Assembly (NCBI GenBank): GCA_021464525.1 | Contig: JADRCO010000104.1 | Coordinates: 1 to 54,306, forward strand | Length of the DNA stretch: 54,306 nucleotides | Origin: Rhizophagus sp. LPA8_4_AMF | Lineage: Eukaryota > Glomeromycota > Glomeromycetes > Glomerales > Glomeraceae | Direction of reading: 5' to 3' | Shown: piece by piece, positions 1-13,800 of the stretch | Layout of the letters: the number at the start of each line of letters is the position of its first letter | Numbering within the stretch: position 1 is the first letter of the stretch | Position numbers and translations under genes: made by a program | The notes under the pieces: generated by a model | Told to the model about the DNA's origin: nothing | The model's input: the letters and a program-made list of their open reading frames with translations, nothing else | The model's database searches: none

Positions 1-1620
1 GTTTTACAGGATTACGGCTTACCAGTCTCATTAGATGAAAAAAAAGTTAAAGATTTGGTTGGCAAGAAATTTTGTGCAGTTGATAAATTAATGGAAATTA
101 TGAAGGTTGATAAGAAAAACCAAGGAGATCAAAAAAAAATAGTTATACTCTCATCCCTCGGTAGTACTTATGAGAAAAAGGCGACCATTGTTTCTGATTC
201 CGTGATTCGTAAAATTTTATCATCCTCGATCAAAATTTTACCTGTTATATCATCAAATATTTCATCAATTCATGTTACAATGACGACACCAGGGTCAAAA
301 TCCATTTCAAATAGAGCTTTAGTTCTAGCAGCATTAGGAAATGGGACTTGTAGACTTAAAGGTTTGTTATATTCGGATGATACTCAAGTGATGATAGTTG
401 CTTTACAAAAATTAAAGGGAGCAAAGTTTGAGTGGGAGAATGATGGTGAAACTTTAGTTGTTACTGGTGGTGGTGGCAATCTTCAAGTTCCTGATGATGA
501 ACTTTATCTTGGAAACGCGGGAACAGCCTCAAGATTCCTTACTACAGTCTGTACTTTAATATCAGCTGAAACGGCTAATCAAAAAAAAAGTATCATTTTA
601 ACCGGTAACGCTCGTATGAAACAACGTCCAATTGGTCCTTTAGTTGTGGCACTTCAAGAAAATGGATCTCAGATTCGTTATGTCGAAAATGAAGGATCTC
701 TTCCTATTGAAATAACTCCATCACAAAACAAATTCAAAGGTGGCAAAATAAATCTCTCTGCGTCTATTTCATCTCAATATGTCACAGCTATTTTATTGAG
801 TGCACCTTATGCTTCTGAACCTGTAACTTTAAGTTTAATCGGAGAAAAAGTTGTCTCTCAACCATACATTGATATGACAATTGCAATGATGGAATCATTT
901 GGTATTAAAGTTGAACGACTTGAAGGTAATGTTTATCGTATTCCACAAGGAAAATATACAAATCCTAGTGAATATGTAATTGAATCAGATGCTAGTTCTG
1001 CCACTTACCCATTAGCCGTAGCTGCAATTACTGGGATTACATGCACTCTCCCAAATATTGGATCAACATCTCTTCAAGGTGATGCTGCATTTGCTGCTAA
1101 AGTATTAGAACCAATGGGTTGCACTGTTATTCAAACCGAAACAAGCACTACAGTTCAAGGTCCTCCTATTGGATCATTACGTCCATTACCCAATATTGAT
1201 ATGGAAACGATGACTGACGCATTTTTAACAGCATCTGTCTTGGCTGCAGTTGCATTGAATAATGAAGAAGAAGAATGCATAACTCGAATTACCGGAATTG
1301 CTAATCAACGCGTTAAGGAGTGTAATAGAATTTCAGCGATGGTTCATGAGTTAAACAAGTTTGGAGTAATTGCATCTGAACTTCCTGATGGTATTCAAAT
1401 ACATGGATCTAAAGTTCAATCCCTCAAAGGCCCTATAAGTGGCGTAGAATGTTATGATGATCATCGTATTGCAATGAGTTTTAGTATACTTGGATGTGTT
1501 GTTCCAGATGGCACAATTATTCGTGAGAAAAAATGTGTAGAGAAAACTTGGCCTGGTTGGTGGGATGATTTAGAAAATAAGTTAGGAATGAATTTTCTTG
1601 GAGTCGATTTGGTCACATGA
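1..1620 (+). CDS. AROM-like gene, 3' part: DHQ synthase C-terminus plus EPSP synthase (5' cut by window)
   Basis: The frame is open from base 1 to the TGA at 1618-1620 (539 residues visible); the true start lies left of the window. The first ~70 residues are the C-terminal end of 3-dehydroquinate synthase; the rest is EPSP synthase (shikimate-3-phosphate + PEP to EPSP), with the motifs [40 protein letters not shown] and [10 protein letters not shown]. Bases 1-1556 match 5096-6651 of the complete AROM gene with no difference found by reading. From 1557 the copies diverge sharply, and this one ends after [13 protein letters not shown] without shikimate kinase, dehydroquinase or shikimate dehydrogenase. 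It may be a functional DHQS-EPSPS protein, a truncated recent duplicate, or an assembly artefact. Domain identity is certain; functional status is not. Confidence 0.85.
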   Translation, partial: VLQDYGLPVSLDEKKVKDLVGKKFCAVDKLMEIMKVDKKNQGDQKKIVILSSLGSTYEKKATIVSDSVIRKILSSSIKILPVISSNISSIHVTMTTPGSKSISNRALVLAALGNGTCRLKGLLYSDDTQVMIVALQKLKGAKFEWENDGETLVVTGGGGNLQVPDDELYLGNAGTASRFLTTVCTLISAETANQKKSIILTGNARMKQRPIGPLVVALQENGSQIRYVENEGSLPIEITPSQNKFKGGKINLSASISSQYVTAILLSAPYASEPVTLSLIGEKVVSQPYIDMTIAMMESFGIKVERLEGNVYRIPQGKYTNPSEYVIESDASSATYPLAVAAITGITCTLPNIGSTSLQGDAAFAAKVLEPMGCTVIQTETSTTVQGPPIGSLRPLPNIDMETMTDAFLTASVLAAVALNNEEEECITRITGIANQRVKECNRISAMVHELNKFGVIASELPDGIQIHGSKVQSLKGPISGVECYDDHRIAMSFSILGCVVPDGTIIREKKCVEKTWPGWWDDLENKLGMNFLGVDLVT

Positions 1621-4004
1621 TAATTTATTAAATCATGAAACTTAAGATAAATTTTTTATTTCATATTGTTGATGGCGAGACTTTAAATTATCTCTAAGCT
1701 TATAATATTAAAAATAGTAAATAATTAACGAACGGATATCGTTAATTGATCATGTAATATAATTTATAGTAGAAAGAGTATATTTTTTTTAATCAAATGC
1801 ATCCCCGCTTATTATAATTTTCTGTGAAAGTTTCTCGTTGTTAACGATGATATGTTTGAAATTCAACGTATGTGTTAAAATACAATACAGTACATATAAT
1901 GATTATGAGACTTCTTTTTGTAGCAAGACAGATCTAAATTCCTAGATAGTAGTTTCAACTTTTGATTAGCATGCAGAAGTCAGCTTGGATCCAACCTGGT
2001 AAGATAATCCATTAGTTAGTAATTTCACAAAATTTTTTTGATAATTATTGGCTAATTAATAAAATAACGAAATTAAAGTTTTATTTTGCGCCTACAATAG
2101 ATCCAGATTTAAGAGAAAAACTATTGTATCAAAGTGACGATTTTGAATTAAAATGCAATATAACTTTACGAAAGGAAATATTATTATTTACCATGATACT
2201 GGGTATTTGTACAGTATGAAAATGGGGTCAAATTCTTGATTATTGATATGTTTGGAATCTCGAATCATTCTATTTCTCCTTATCCAACATGCTTTAGTAA
2301 TTAGCATTCTTGCATTCTTTGGAATCTCGGATCATTCTATTTCTCCAACATGCTTTAGTAATAGCATTCTTGCATTCTTTGCGAACTCTTAATTATTTCC
2401 GGTAACATATTATTCCACCCTATTGCTTTTTTTTTAAATTTCCTTTAGTATCCAGCTTGTTATGATAGTGTACTATTTTCTTTATGATACTCAGAAATAA
2501 AAAAAAAAAGGACAGTGTATAAATTCATGTGCACATTTTTTTTTGGTGAGCACAATTTTTAAATTTAATGTGCACTTTGTGCACAAAAAATTTTTAATTA
2601 GTGAACAAACTTATATGTAAGTTTACTTAAATGTGTACAAAAAATTTTTCCAGATTTATATACTGATACCGGGAACTCTTGGGAAGTGACATTGTTGGAT
2701 ATTATATACATCATTGATGTATCGTTGATGTTAGCTTCTCAGTTGTTCCGAACTTTACTAGGCAATATTTCAATTACGCAAAGCGTGCGAACTAATTCTT
2801 TTTCTCATTAGGAGATCAATAGCTTACAATGTTAAAGGTAACAAAGTACCTATTTTGCAATTTAGTTAGTATTCGAGTGAGATATTAATATATGTATTAA
2901 ACTTTAAATTTTTTAATTCATTCTTACCTAATTCACAATTTGGATGCAGATTAGCCACATGTATTCTTGCAAATTCGTTTGCTTTTTCAATGTCTTTTTT
3001 TTCCTCCGGTCAAATCTCCGTAACGTTTCATATCATGTGTTATATTTAAGTTAATAATCAGTCAATCTAGACAATTTGCAATTGTATCTATTATCTTATA
3101 AAAATAATATGCTAACTGTGTATGATACAAATCAATTGTTTCTAAAAAACATCCACTTTATGGACAATGATATGATAATGTGCAACCGTAATACAATCAT
3201 AATACCAGCAAGCTACTACAACGCAATTAATTCGGAATCAAATCAAGAGTAAAGATTATTGTATTTGTTTCATTTCGTTTATATATATTCTTAAATACGT
3301 TGTTGAAGTAAAAGTTAATAAAACGGTTGACTAATATTTGGTGCAGTTAAAACACAATTTTCACGATACACATATCCTCCTTAAAGTCGGGATATGCGAC
3401 GCATTTCGTTGGGTTATGTTTTATAAACATTCATTTATAAATTGTATGCCAACTAATCATAATCTACAATTATTATTGCACAGTGTCTTTAGGTATAATC
3501 TAATTCCAACTTTATTTTTCTTTTTACGATGTTATGTTGTTATTCACTATTATGAATACTCTTTAAAATGGAAAAATCATACATTAATTTTCATAGTATT
3601 GATAATCGTATTGAATATGAAGAAATCAAATATGGCCCGATCTACTTCAGATCCGATCTGGATCCGATACGATCCGGACTCGCAATTACAATTCATTCGC
3701 TAATAAACTTTCTCTCTTATGATAAATCCGGTTCAATCAGAAAATTTCCCGATAAGTTTTCAGTATCAAAAAAAAAAAAATTTATTTATTATCGCTGTAG
3801 TCATAATCAGTAATAATTGATTAAATTGATTTAGTTGATTATCATGTGGCTTTGCAGATTTCCAGAAAAAATCAACTAAAACCTAAAAACCTGTTTTATT
3901 TAAATTTTTTGATTACAAATAAACCGTATAAATAAACCGAATAAAAAAAAAATTTTTTTTTATAAAAAAAAAAAACCAAACATTTTGACCGTTAATCTTC
4001 AAAA
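1621..4004. other. Intergenic spacer between the AROM copies
   Basis: No convincing gene. It is AT-rich with a ~60-67 bp tandem duplication (2251-2377), repeated GTGCAC/A-T runs (2520-2650), a short GATCCG-rich patch (3640-3680) and A/T homopolymers just upstream of the AROM start (3935-3975). Open frames at 3338-3703 and 3568-3813 have low-complexity composition and no family resemblance. Confidence 0.6.
2251..2377. repeat. Two-copy imperfect tandem repeat
   Basis: Unit 1 is 2251-2317 (67 bp) and unit 2 is 2318-2377 (60 bp). Both start TTTGGAATCTCG and end GCATTCTTGCATTC. The second lacks a few bases in the middle (TTAT before CCAACATG, and a T in the TAATTAGC block). Confidence 0.85.
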
Positions 4005-7000
4005 ATGACATTATTAGAACAACCCGAACCAGATGTAGTGAAGGTTTCTATTTTAAATGAAGAATCAATAATTTTGGGATTTCATTTAACAAAATTCATG
4101 TTACGAGATGTGATATCTAATATTCCTTCATCTAATTATGTAATCATTACTGATGAAAACCTTGCACCAATTTACCTCTCAAAAATAACAGATGATTTTA
4201 ATAAAATTGCATCGGAAATAACGTCATCAAAAGATAAAAAGACACCAGAACCAAGATTAATTACTTATGCTGTTCCATCAGTTAGACGAGCAAAAACACG
4301 AGATACCAAAGCTGATATTGAAGATTTTCTTCTTAGTAAATCATGCGCAAGAGATACATGTATTTTAGCGATGGGTGGTGGAGCTATAGGTGACTTGGCC
4401 GGATTTGTTGCAGCTACTTTCATGAGGGGTATTCCTTATGTTCAGATTCCAACCACTTTAATTGCTATGGTGGATTCGTCAATTGGCGGTAAAACAGCTG
4501 TTGATACCCCGCATGGTAAAAATTTAATTGGATCTTTTTGGCAACCAAAAAGAATTTATATTGATTTAGTCTTTTTGGAAACCATTCCTGAAAGAGAATT
4601 TACTAATGGGATGGCCGAAGTTATAAAATCTGCAATAATTAGCAATGAGCCGAATTTTATTAATTTAGAAAGTGGCGTATCGAGTATTCGTGAAGCGGTA
4701 TTTTCAAATCCTAAAAGAGATGTGCCATTTCAAGGTAGAAATTTTAAATTTTTTTTTCTTCCTTGATCAAAACATTAAAAATTATTGTATAAATTAACCT
4801 ATAAATAATAATGTTAGGTGCGACACTGGCAACTCGAACTCCTTCGCAATCCTTGCTATTATCTGTAATTATGGAAGCAGCTAAATTTAAAGCTGATATT
4901 GTAACAGATGATGAGCGAGATAGAGGGATCCGTAGTTTACTTAATTTTGGTCATACGATTGGACATGCCGTTGAAGCCATTCTATCTCCAGAATTACTTC
5001 ACGGAGAATGTATTTCAATAGGAATGATTAAGGAAGCGGAAATTGCTAGACATCTTGGTCATCTCAATCAAGTTTCTGTTAGTAGATTGTATAAGGTTTT
5101 ACAGGATTACGGCTTACCAGTCTCATTAGATGAAAAAAAAGTTAAAGATTTGGTTGGCAAGAAATTTTGTGCAGTTGATAAATTAATGGAAATTATGAAG
5201 GTTGATAAGAAAAACCAAGGAGATCAAAAAAAAATAGTTATACTCTCATCCCTCGGTAGTACTTATGAGAAAAAGGCGACCATTGTTTCTGATTCCGTGA
5301 TTCGTAAAATTTTATCATCCTCGATCAAAATTTTACCTGTTATATCATCAAATATTTCATCAATTCATGTTACAATGACGACACCAGGGTCAAAATCCAT
5401 TTCAAATAGAGCTTTAGTTCTAGCAGCATTAGGAAATGGGACTTGTAGACTTAAAGGTTTGTTATATTCGGATGATACTCAAGTGATGATAGTTGCTTTA
5501 CAAAAATTAAAGGGAGCAAAGTTTGAGTGGGAGAATGATGGTGAAACTTTAGTTGTTACTGGTGGTGGTGGCAATCTTCAAGTTCCTGATGATGAACTTT
5601 ATCTTGGAAACGCGGGAACAGCCTCAAGATTCCTTACTACAGTCTGTACTTTAATATCAGCTGAAACGGCTAATCAAAAAAAAAGTATCATTTTAACCGG
5701 TAACGCTCGTATGAAACAACGTCCAATTGGTCCTTTAGTTGTGGCACTTCAAGAAAATGGATCTCAGATTCGTTATGTCGAAAATGAAGGATCTCTTCCT
5801 ATTGAAATAACTCCATCACAAAACAAATTCAAAGGTGGCAAAATAAATCTCTCTGCGTCTATTTCATCTCAATATGTCACAGCTATTTTATTGAGTGCAC
5901 CTTATGCTTCTGAACCTGTAACTTTAAGTTTAATCGGAGAAAAAGTTGTCTCTCAACCATACATTGATATGACAATTGCAATGATGGAATCATTTGGTAT
6001 TAAAGTTGAACGACTTGAAGGTAATGTTTATCGTATTCCACAAGGAAAATATACAAATCCTAGTGAATATGTAATTGAATCAGATGCTAGTTCTGCCACT
6101 TACCCATTAGCCGTAGCTGCAATTACTGGGATTACATGCACTCTCCCAAATATTGGATCAACATCTCTTCAAGGTGATGCTGCATTTGCTGCTAAAGTAT
6201 TAGAACCAATGGGTTGCACTGTTATTCAAACCGAAACAAGCACTACAGTTCAAGGTCCTCCTATTGGATCATTACGTCCATTACCCAATATTGATATGGA
6301 AACGATGACTGACGCATTTTTAACAGCATCTGTCTTGGCTGCAGTTGCATTGAATAATGAAGAAGAAGAATGCATAACTCGAATTACCGGAATTGCTAAT
6401 CAACGCGTTAAGGAGTGTAATAGAATTTCAGCGATGGTTCATGAGTTAAACAAGTTTGGAGTAATTGCATCTGAACTTCCTGATGGTATTCAAATACATG
6501 GATCTAAAGTTCAATCCCTCAAAGGCCCTATAAGTGGCGTAGAATGTTATGATGATCATCGTATTGCAATGAGTTTTAGTATACTTGGATGTGTTGTTCC
6601 AGATGGCACAATTATTCGTGAGAAAAAATGTGTAGAGAAAACTTGGCCTGGGTGGTGGGATAACTTAGAATCTAAGTTAGGAATAAATACCGTCGGTATT
6701 GATAGTGGATCACACCACGATAGTATTATTTTCATTGGTATGCGTGGTGTTGGCAAAACTACATTAGGAAGAGAAGTTGCAAAAGCGTTAGATCGGGAAT
6801 TTCTCGACTTAGATCATCATTTTGAGGCCATATTATCAACCACGATACCCAAATTTATCGAAGAACATGGATGGGATGCTTTTCGTGATAAAGAATCTGA
6901 AATTCTTCGATCGTTATTAAATACACATGCTTCAGATTATATTATAGCATGTGGCGGGGGTATAGTTGAACATCCAGCATCGCGTGAACTTTTGAAACAA

Positions 7001-8767
7001 TATTCACAAAATCATGGTGAGGTTGTTCATGTTGTAAGAGATATGAATGATGTAATCAGATATTTGAATAAAGACTCTTCACGTCCAATGCTTGGGGAAG
7101 ATTTATTTAACGTCTGGAATAGACGTAAAACATTATATAATGAGTGCTCAAATGTTGACGTCAATACAATAAATACAATCGGTGGGATGACTGTTGAAAA
7201 TATTGTCGAAATTATTAGAAAAACGAGGCGTACATTTTTCATTTCCTTAACTTTTCCGGATATAACTCCCGCATTAAAAATTATGCCTACCATTACTCAC
7301 GGAGTGGATGCAATTGAACTAAGAGTGGATTTGCTTTCAGAAAATGGAGACATGCCTTCTGTTGAATACATTCGTGATCAATTAGCAAATTTAAGACGTT
7401 CATCATCATCACTTCCAATTATTTTCACCATAAGATCGCAAAGCCAAGGTGGAAAATATCCTGATACGCAAGAAACAGAATATTTCAATCTTCTGGAACA
7501 AGCTATCAAGAATGGATGCGAGTATATAGATGTAGAAATCCACAAATCTCCAAAACTGATAGAAAATTTGATTAAAATGAAAGGGGATACTAAAATTATT
7601 GCTTCTTGGCATGATATGTCTGGTACTATGAAATGGGATGGTGAAGAAGTTAGACGGCGGTTTAGAGCCGCCCATAATATTGGTGATATCATTAAAATAG
7701 TTGGACGTGCGAAATGTCTTTCCGATAATTTTAAATTACGAGAATTTGTTGAATGGCAACAACAGCATATTAAGAAACCAGTTATTGCAATTAACATGGA
7801 AGTTGAAGGACAGCTTTCTCGTTTACTAAATCAAACGCTTACTCCCGTTACCCATCCATTGCTTCCGTCAAAAGCTGCTCCTGGTCAACTTTCTATTGCC
7901 GAAATTTACAAGGGCCTCCATTTAATCGGCCAATTGCCAAAGAAAAAATTTTATCTCTTTGGAAATCCTATAGCTCATTCTATGTCACCTACACTTCATA
8001 ACACTGGTTTTGAAGTATTAGGCTTACCATATCATTATGATTTATTTGAATCCGAAGATATAGAAGCGGTTAAGCCTATTATCGAAGATATTGAGTTTGG
8101 AGGTGCATCAGTGACAATCCCGCATAAAATAAGCATTATTCCATTTTTAGATCAAATCTCTGAACATTCTAAATCAATAGGGGCGGTGAACACAATTATC
8201 GTCACCGAAAGTGAAACTGGGCGTAAATTAATCGGAGAAAACACAGATTGGCTAGGAATTTTTAGTTCGATCAAACCTTTAATTGAAATCAATTCCGAAA
8301 CAATAGGTTTGGTTATTGGAGGAGGGGGAACTTCTCGTGCGGGAATATATGCACTACATCAACTTGGGGTACATACGATTTATTTATATAATCGTACGCA
8401 AGCTAGAATTGAAGAATTAAAAAATCAATTTCCTAAATACGGAATTGTTGGCTTATCATCACTTTCTGATGAACGAATAAAACAAAAGCCCCCACGAATA
8501 ATCGTGTCTACTATTCCTGCGACGTCTAATATAGAAATTCCTTATGAACTTTTTGCTTCTGGTATAGGGGGTGTAATAGTTGAAATGGCTTATAAACCAA
8601 GAAGAACTCAATTATTAGAAAAGGGTGCTGAAAAAGGATGGATAGGTGTTGAAGGAGTACAAGTTTTAATTGAACAAGGTTTATGCCAATTTGAAGAATG
8701 GACAGGAAGAAGAGCACCAAGAAATATTATCGAAGAAAATGTTAACAGAAAATACAATAATTCTTAA
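4005..8767 (+). CDS. ARO1: Pentafunctional AROM polypeptide (shikimate pathway)
   Basis: Performs five consecutive cytosolic steps from DAHP to EPSP. Two exons, 4005-4734 and 4818-8767, with an 83-bp intron (GTAGAA...TTAG) that restores the frame, give 1559 residues, close to the ~1590 of yeast Aro1. Domain order: DHQ synthase (1 to ~390; GGGAIGDLAGF, GGKTAVDTPHGKNLIG, metal-ligand region GHTIGHAVEA and HGE); EPSP synthase (~405-865; [10 protein letters not shown] at ~433); shikimate kinase (~875-1040; P-loop GMRGVGKTT at ~884); type I dehydroquinase (~1049-1275; catalytic His in SWHD at ~1175 and Schiff-base Lys in KIVGRA at ~1203); shikimate dehydrogenase (~1288-1555; SMSPTLHN, ENTDWLG, nucleotide loop GGGGTSRAG). 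All five active sites look intact. The start follows an A/T-rich leader; the next gene begins 2.1 kb downstream. Confidence 0.96.
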
Positions 8768-10879
8768 TACATTATAGTTAAAATATTATTATATAGTTAA
8801 AAACGTATTTTTGCATAATATTTAATACCATGTATATACATTATATTATTATAGAACTGCAAACTAACTTCTGTCCGGGATAATTATTAATTTATTTTTT
8901 CTCTTTTACAATGAATTATTAATATTACTTTGATATTATGTTGCCATTTTATATATAATAAAAAAAAAATTTTGCTTCTTGTAAAATAGCATTTATTACG
9001 AAATTTCCCAGTAACACATTGTTATAATCTTTGGTACATAAAATACAAAATAAATTTAATTACCATTAAAAAAAAAAAAAATTTAAAGCACTATTGTTCT
9101 TATCGTCGTTCTAATCTTTTAATTTTGCCCGAGAACTATCTTTTGAAAGAAAAAAGTCACGAATCACGTTACTTTAAAATTTTAATGATCACGTGTTCAA
9201 AATTTTTGTTGTGTACTGGTGATAATATAATAAGAGCTAGTAAGAGTTTAAACTTTAAATGCACCATACACTATCTTAAAGTTGAATTTAAAAGCCGTCA
9301 GTCGTCAAAGATTCAACAGAACCACTTTCAATATTGGTAATCATTTAAGTTTAACAATGGTCGATTATAAAAATCATCAATGCATATCTTAAATTGAAAA
9401 ACAAAAAACAAACCAGAATCCACATATTATACTTTGTATAGTTGTATATTATTATGTAAAATAAATATAGGAATATACGAGATTTAATGACCGATGACAT
9501 CGAATAATGACATTTAATTCCTCTTGTCAACCGCAATGTTCCTAATGACTGAACTAATAATAACTGGCTTATTGAATAGTATTTGGCCGATATTTTACCC
9601 ATATTCTTTATTAAATATTCTTGAATTGATTCAATGTACGTTCCTAATTTAAACAACAAAGGAAAAAGAGTCGAACTATACCCGATATTTGCTTCTGCTG
9701 TTAACCTATAAGAAAATTTACATAGCCGCAGTCAAGTGCATTATAATTCGGCCAAAGAATGTACTTAATATGTGTCTAGTAGTTTGTTATACTTTTTACC
9801 CGCAGATATAAACCAACCCTACCTTCAATAAGTTCAAACTCTACTTCCTTATACAAATATCCCTTAAAACGTTTATAGGTCAAGATTGTGTTCTTGCTGA
9901 TTTGAATCATGATCGAAGGAGATTCACTTCGGTCTGTTTGACCATTTTTGAATTCTCTGTTTGTACATTTCTTGAAGAGGGAAAAAGTTAATGTTTTATC
10001 GCCAAGAAAGCTATTCCATTCAGGAAGAAATCAAAATAATTAAAATGATTCAATAAATCAAATTCTGATATTTATTATATGAATTAACTGAGATTTCCTT
10101 AGTTGTATAACGTTTAAATAGTTTGATTTGTTGTATTTCGTAAACCTTATAAAATTATAAAATTAAAAAATTAGCTTTAGGAGTGAAGGAAAAAGTCGAC
10201 ACATTCGAATTTGCCAAACACGAAAGTTTTCATCTTCATAGCCTGTAAACTACCACAAAATTATTGCAACGTTCTGTTGAGAAGTCATTGTTTGTCTTTC
10301 TTCTATCGGCAATCTTTTTGACTTTTTTCCGTCCGCAGTCTCACAACTTTAACAGACAGATAAAAGATCTTATGCATTTAACCTTCCTTATATATATATA
10401 TTGCATAACAATAGTGGATTGATCATTTGATCTATTCCATCTTTTACGTTGAATTATGCTACGATAGTAACAATGAATTTAAAAAAAGATTTCTAGAATT
10501 TTAAGAATTAAGAATTTTCTAACTTGTCGAATAAATAAACGCGGCAGCATCTGTTTTGTTTACCGCCGGAGTTAGACTCGGACTTTTAAATTTATGAATG
10601 AGACTAAAATTTCTTTCCATTCTTTATTAAAATCAAATAGAGCACTTAGCCCCTGACGGTCTAACTAAAGTTGATTGTGTTTTATTTATTTCTAACCTTC
10701 ATCTTAGGTATTGCGCTAAATGGAAATAATACAATAATATCTAGGCTGTGGTTGGTTTGTATTACAATAATTAAGCTTGATGATCTTTTTTGCTTTTTTT
10801 ATATAAAGCACTTTTTTGGATCATCGATAGGTAAATCATCTATTTCTTCAATTAAAAAATTTTAAAATATTAAAATATC
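8768..10879. other. Intergenic spacer, AROM to 5-oxoprolinase
   Basis: AT-rich with homopolymer runs and a TA microsatellite near 10392. Open frames at 9125-9340, 9351-9659 (-) and 10671-10865 are short, show no family resemblance and look like chance. Promoter elements of the 5-oxoprolinase gene presumably lie at the right end but none is distinctive. Confidence 0.5.
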
Positions 10880-13800
10880 ATGACAACAAAAACTCAGGGT
10901 GGAATCAGGATTTGCATCGATAGAGGAGGGACTTTTACGGATTGTATTGGAAGTATTCATGTTCCAATATCAGAAGAATATCCAACAGGTCGAAAAGAAA
11001 TAGTAGTTAAATTATTAAGCGTAGATCCTCAAAATTATCCTGATGCTCCTCGAGAAGGTATTAGAAGAATTTTGGAAATAGCTTCTGGAAAATCTTTTCC
11101 TAAGGATAAACCCGTAGAAACTTCATTAATTGGTAAATATTCTGATTAACTATAAAATTAATTACTATATTTTATAGGGTTCACAACATATTTCATAACA
11201 ATTTAAAGATAATTTAAAAGATTATATAGTGAAAAAGTAAAATTATAATTTTTATCCTATAAAATGTGTTAATGTTTTATTATCAGAATCTATTCGTATG
11301 GGAACAACGGTTGCTACAAATGCACTTTTGGAAAGAAAAGGAGAAAGATGTGCACTTTTAATTACAAGGGGATTTAAGGTAAAAAACGCATCATAATTAA
11401 CTTTTTATCTATGCCGATTCTTGTTTTGATCACAAATTTACCATATTTAAAAATAAATTAAATAGGATCTCTTATTGATTGGTATGAACTATATAATTTA
11501 AGATGATTATGATATTTAGAGAATGTTTGAGTTGGTTAAAAAAATTTTTTTTTTTACTTAAATAGGCAATCAAACTCGCCCAAAAATCTTTGATCTTGCT
11601 ATTCGTAAACCCGATGTTCTATATCAACGTGTTGTTGAGGTTGATGAACGGTATTAATTTATTGCCTATACTTAAAAATTTTGGTTTTAATATAAATCTA
11701 ATATATATGTGTGTGTATATATAAAAGAGTCTCCCTGGTTTCTGACGGGTTAAATTCTTCAAAAGATATATTTCAAGGAGTTTCTGGAGAGTACGTAAAG
11801 ATATTCAAAAAGCCAGGTATATAATTATATCCTAATTATAAAGTAATTTCATTGTTCACAATGAGTTCATATATTTTTTTAAAAAATCAAGACTTAGAAA
11901 AAGTCAAAGAAGATTTACAATCTTTATATGATGATGGTTTTAGAAGCGTTGCGATTTGTCTGTTGCATTCATACACTTATCCAGGTTTGAATCAATTTGG
12001 ATTAGTTTATATCAGTGTTCATAACTATAAAATATTAATTACTTACCTTTTTTAAGAACATGAACGTTTGTTGGGAGAAATTGCAACATCTATAGGATTC
12101 ACGCATATTTCATTATCATCTTCCATAATGCCAATGATTAAAATTGTTCCTCGTGGAACCTCTTCTACAGCTGACGCGTATTTAACACCTTGTATTCGGA
12201 AATATATTGATGGGTTTGTTTCTGGATTTGATGAAAATTTAACGAAAAATGCCAGACTGGAATTTATGCAGAGTGATGGTGGTCTTGTACCAGTTAATAA
12301 ATTTTCCGGTTTTAGAGCAATATTATCAGGTCCTGCTGCCGGGGTTGTTGGTATAGTATTTCGTTTTATTTTTTACAAAATTCTTTATTAAAAAGAAATT
12401 CTCGCGTAATTAAGAAATTTATTAAATGAACATAGGCTATGCCTTAACTTCATACAACGAAAATGAAAAAATCCCAGTCATTGGATTTGATATGGGAGGG
12501 ACAAGCACAGGTATGATATTTGTTCCTCGATAAATTCATTCGGTTTATTCTTGACATTTATCAATTAATAGAAAATTTAATTCAGATGTGTCAAGATATG
12601 ATGGTCATTACGAACATGTATTTGAAACAACAACTGCAGGTGTAACAATTCAGGCTCCTCAGCTGGATATCAATACGGTATAATATTTTTGATCAAAATA
12701 TACTGTAGTATGTTTTATTTTTTTACTTACGTTTTATAAACTTTGATTCGTAGGTTGCTGCTGGCGGTGGTTCTCGTCTATTTTTTCGCAATGGAATGTT
12801 TGTTGTTGGTCCAGAGGTATTATATGACATCACATTTTCTTGATTATGGATAAAGGATAATGCATATACAAATACAAATGTCTTATCAAATTGTAATTGA
12901 ACTCTTTTCATTTTATCTTTATAGAGTGCTGGTGCACATCCTGGACCCACATGCTATAGGTTAGTAAAACAAATAGTTTGTTATTCATGTTAAAACGTTA
13001 AATCTCTAAACTATTTAATCATATATATAGAAAAAATGGACCTTTAACTGTTACTGACGCAAATCTTATCCTTGGTCGACTTGTTCCGGATTATTTTCCC
13101 AAAATCTTTGGACCAGATGAAAACCAACCATTGGATTTAGAAGGAACAACTCAAAAGTTTCAAGAAATGTCAAAAGAGATTAATGAATTTATTAACAGTG
13201 ATAAGAAAATGAGCTTAGATGAGATCGCATTTGGGTAAGCTAATATAGAGTTTTGAACTTAATTTGCATTTATGCTTTCTAATTTTAATGTAATCTAAAG
13301 ATTTATAAAAGTTGCAAATGAAACTATGTGTCGACCAATACGCGCTTTGACTGAAGCTAAAGGCTATGACACAACTATGCATATTCTTGCATGTTTCGGT
13401 GGGGCTGGTGGGCAACATGCATGCGCGATAGCTCAAAATTTGGGCATTCGAAAGATTTTGATTCATCGTTATAGCTCAGTTTTGTCTGCATATGGTTTGT
13501 CATTAGCAGATGCTGTTTATGAAGTACAAGAACCAAGTGCCGAAATTTATTCTGATAAGTCACTACCAAAAATAAAAGAAAAAATTCACGCTCTGTGTGA
13601 AGCATGTACAATAGAGCTTAAATCACAAGGATTCAAAGATGAATCGCTTATTAAGCATGAAATCTATTTAAATTTGCGTTATCAGGGGACTGATTTCGCT
13701 TTTATGACCCTAAAACCAAAAGATTCTTGGGATTTTTCAGGAGCTTTTGTTAGTCAATATCAACAAGAATTTGGTTTCACGTTACCAGATCGAGAAATTT

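Noticed and set aside
3338-3813. Two overlapping open frames (121 and 81 residues) between the AROM copies
   Set aside because: Non-ATG or weak starts, low-complexity hydrophobic or basic translation, no family motif, and location in repeat-bearing spacer.
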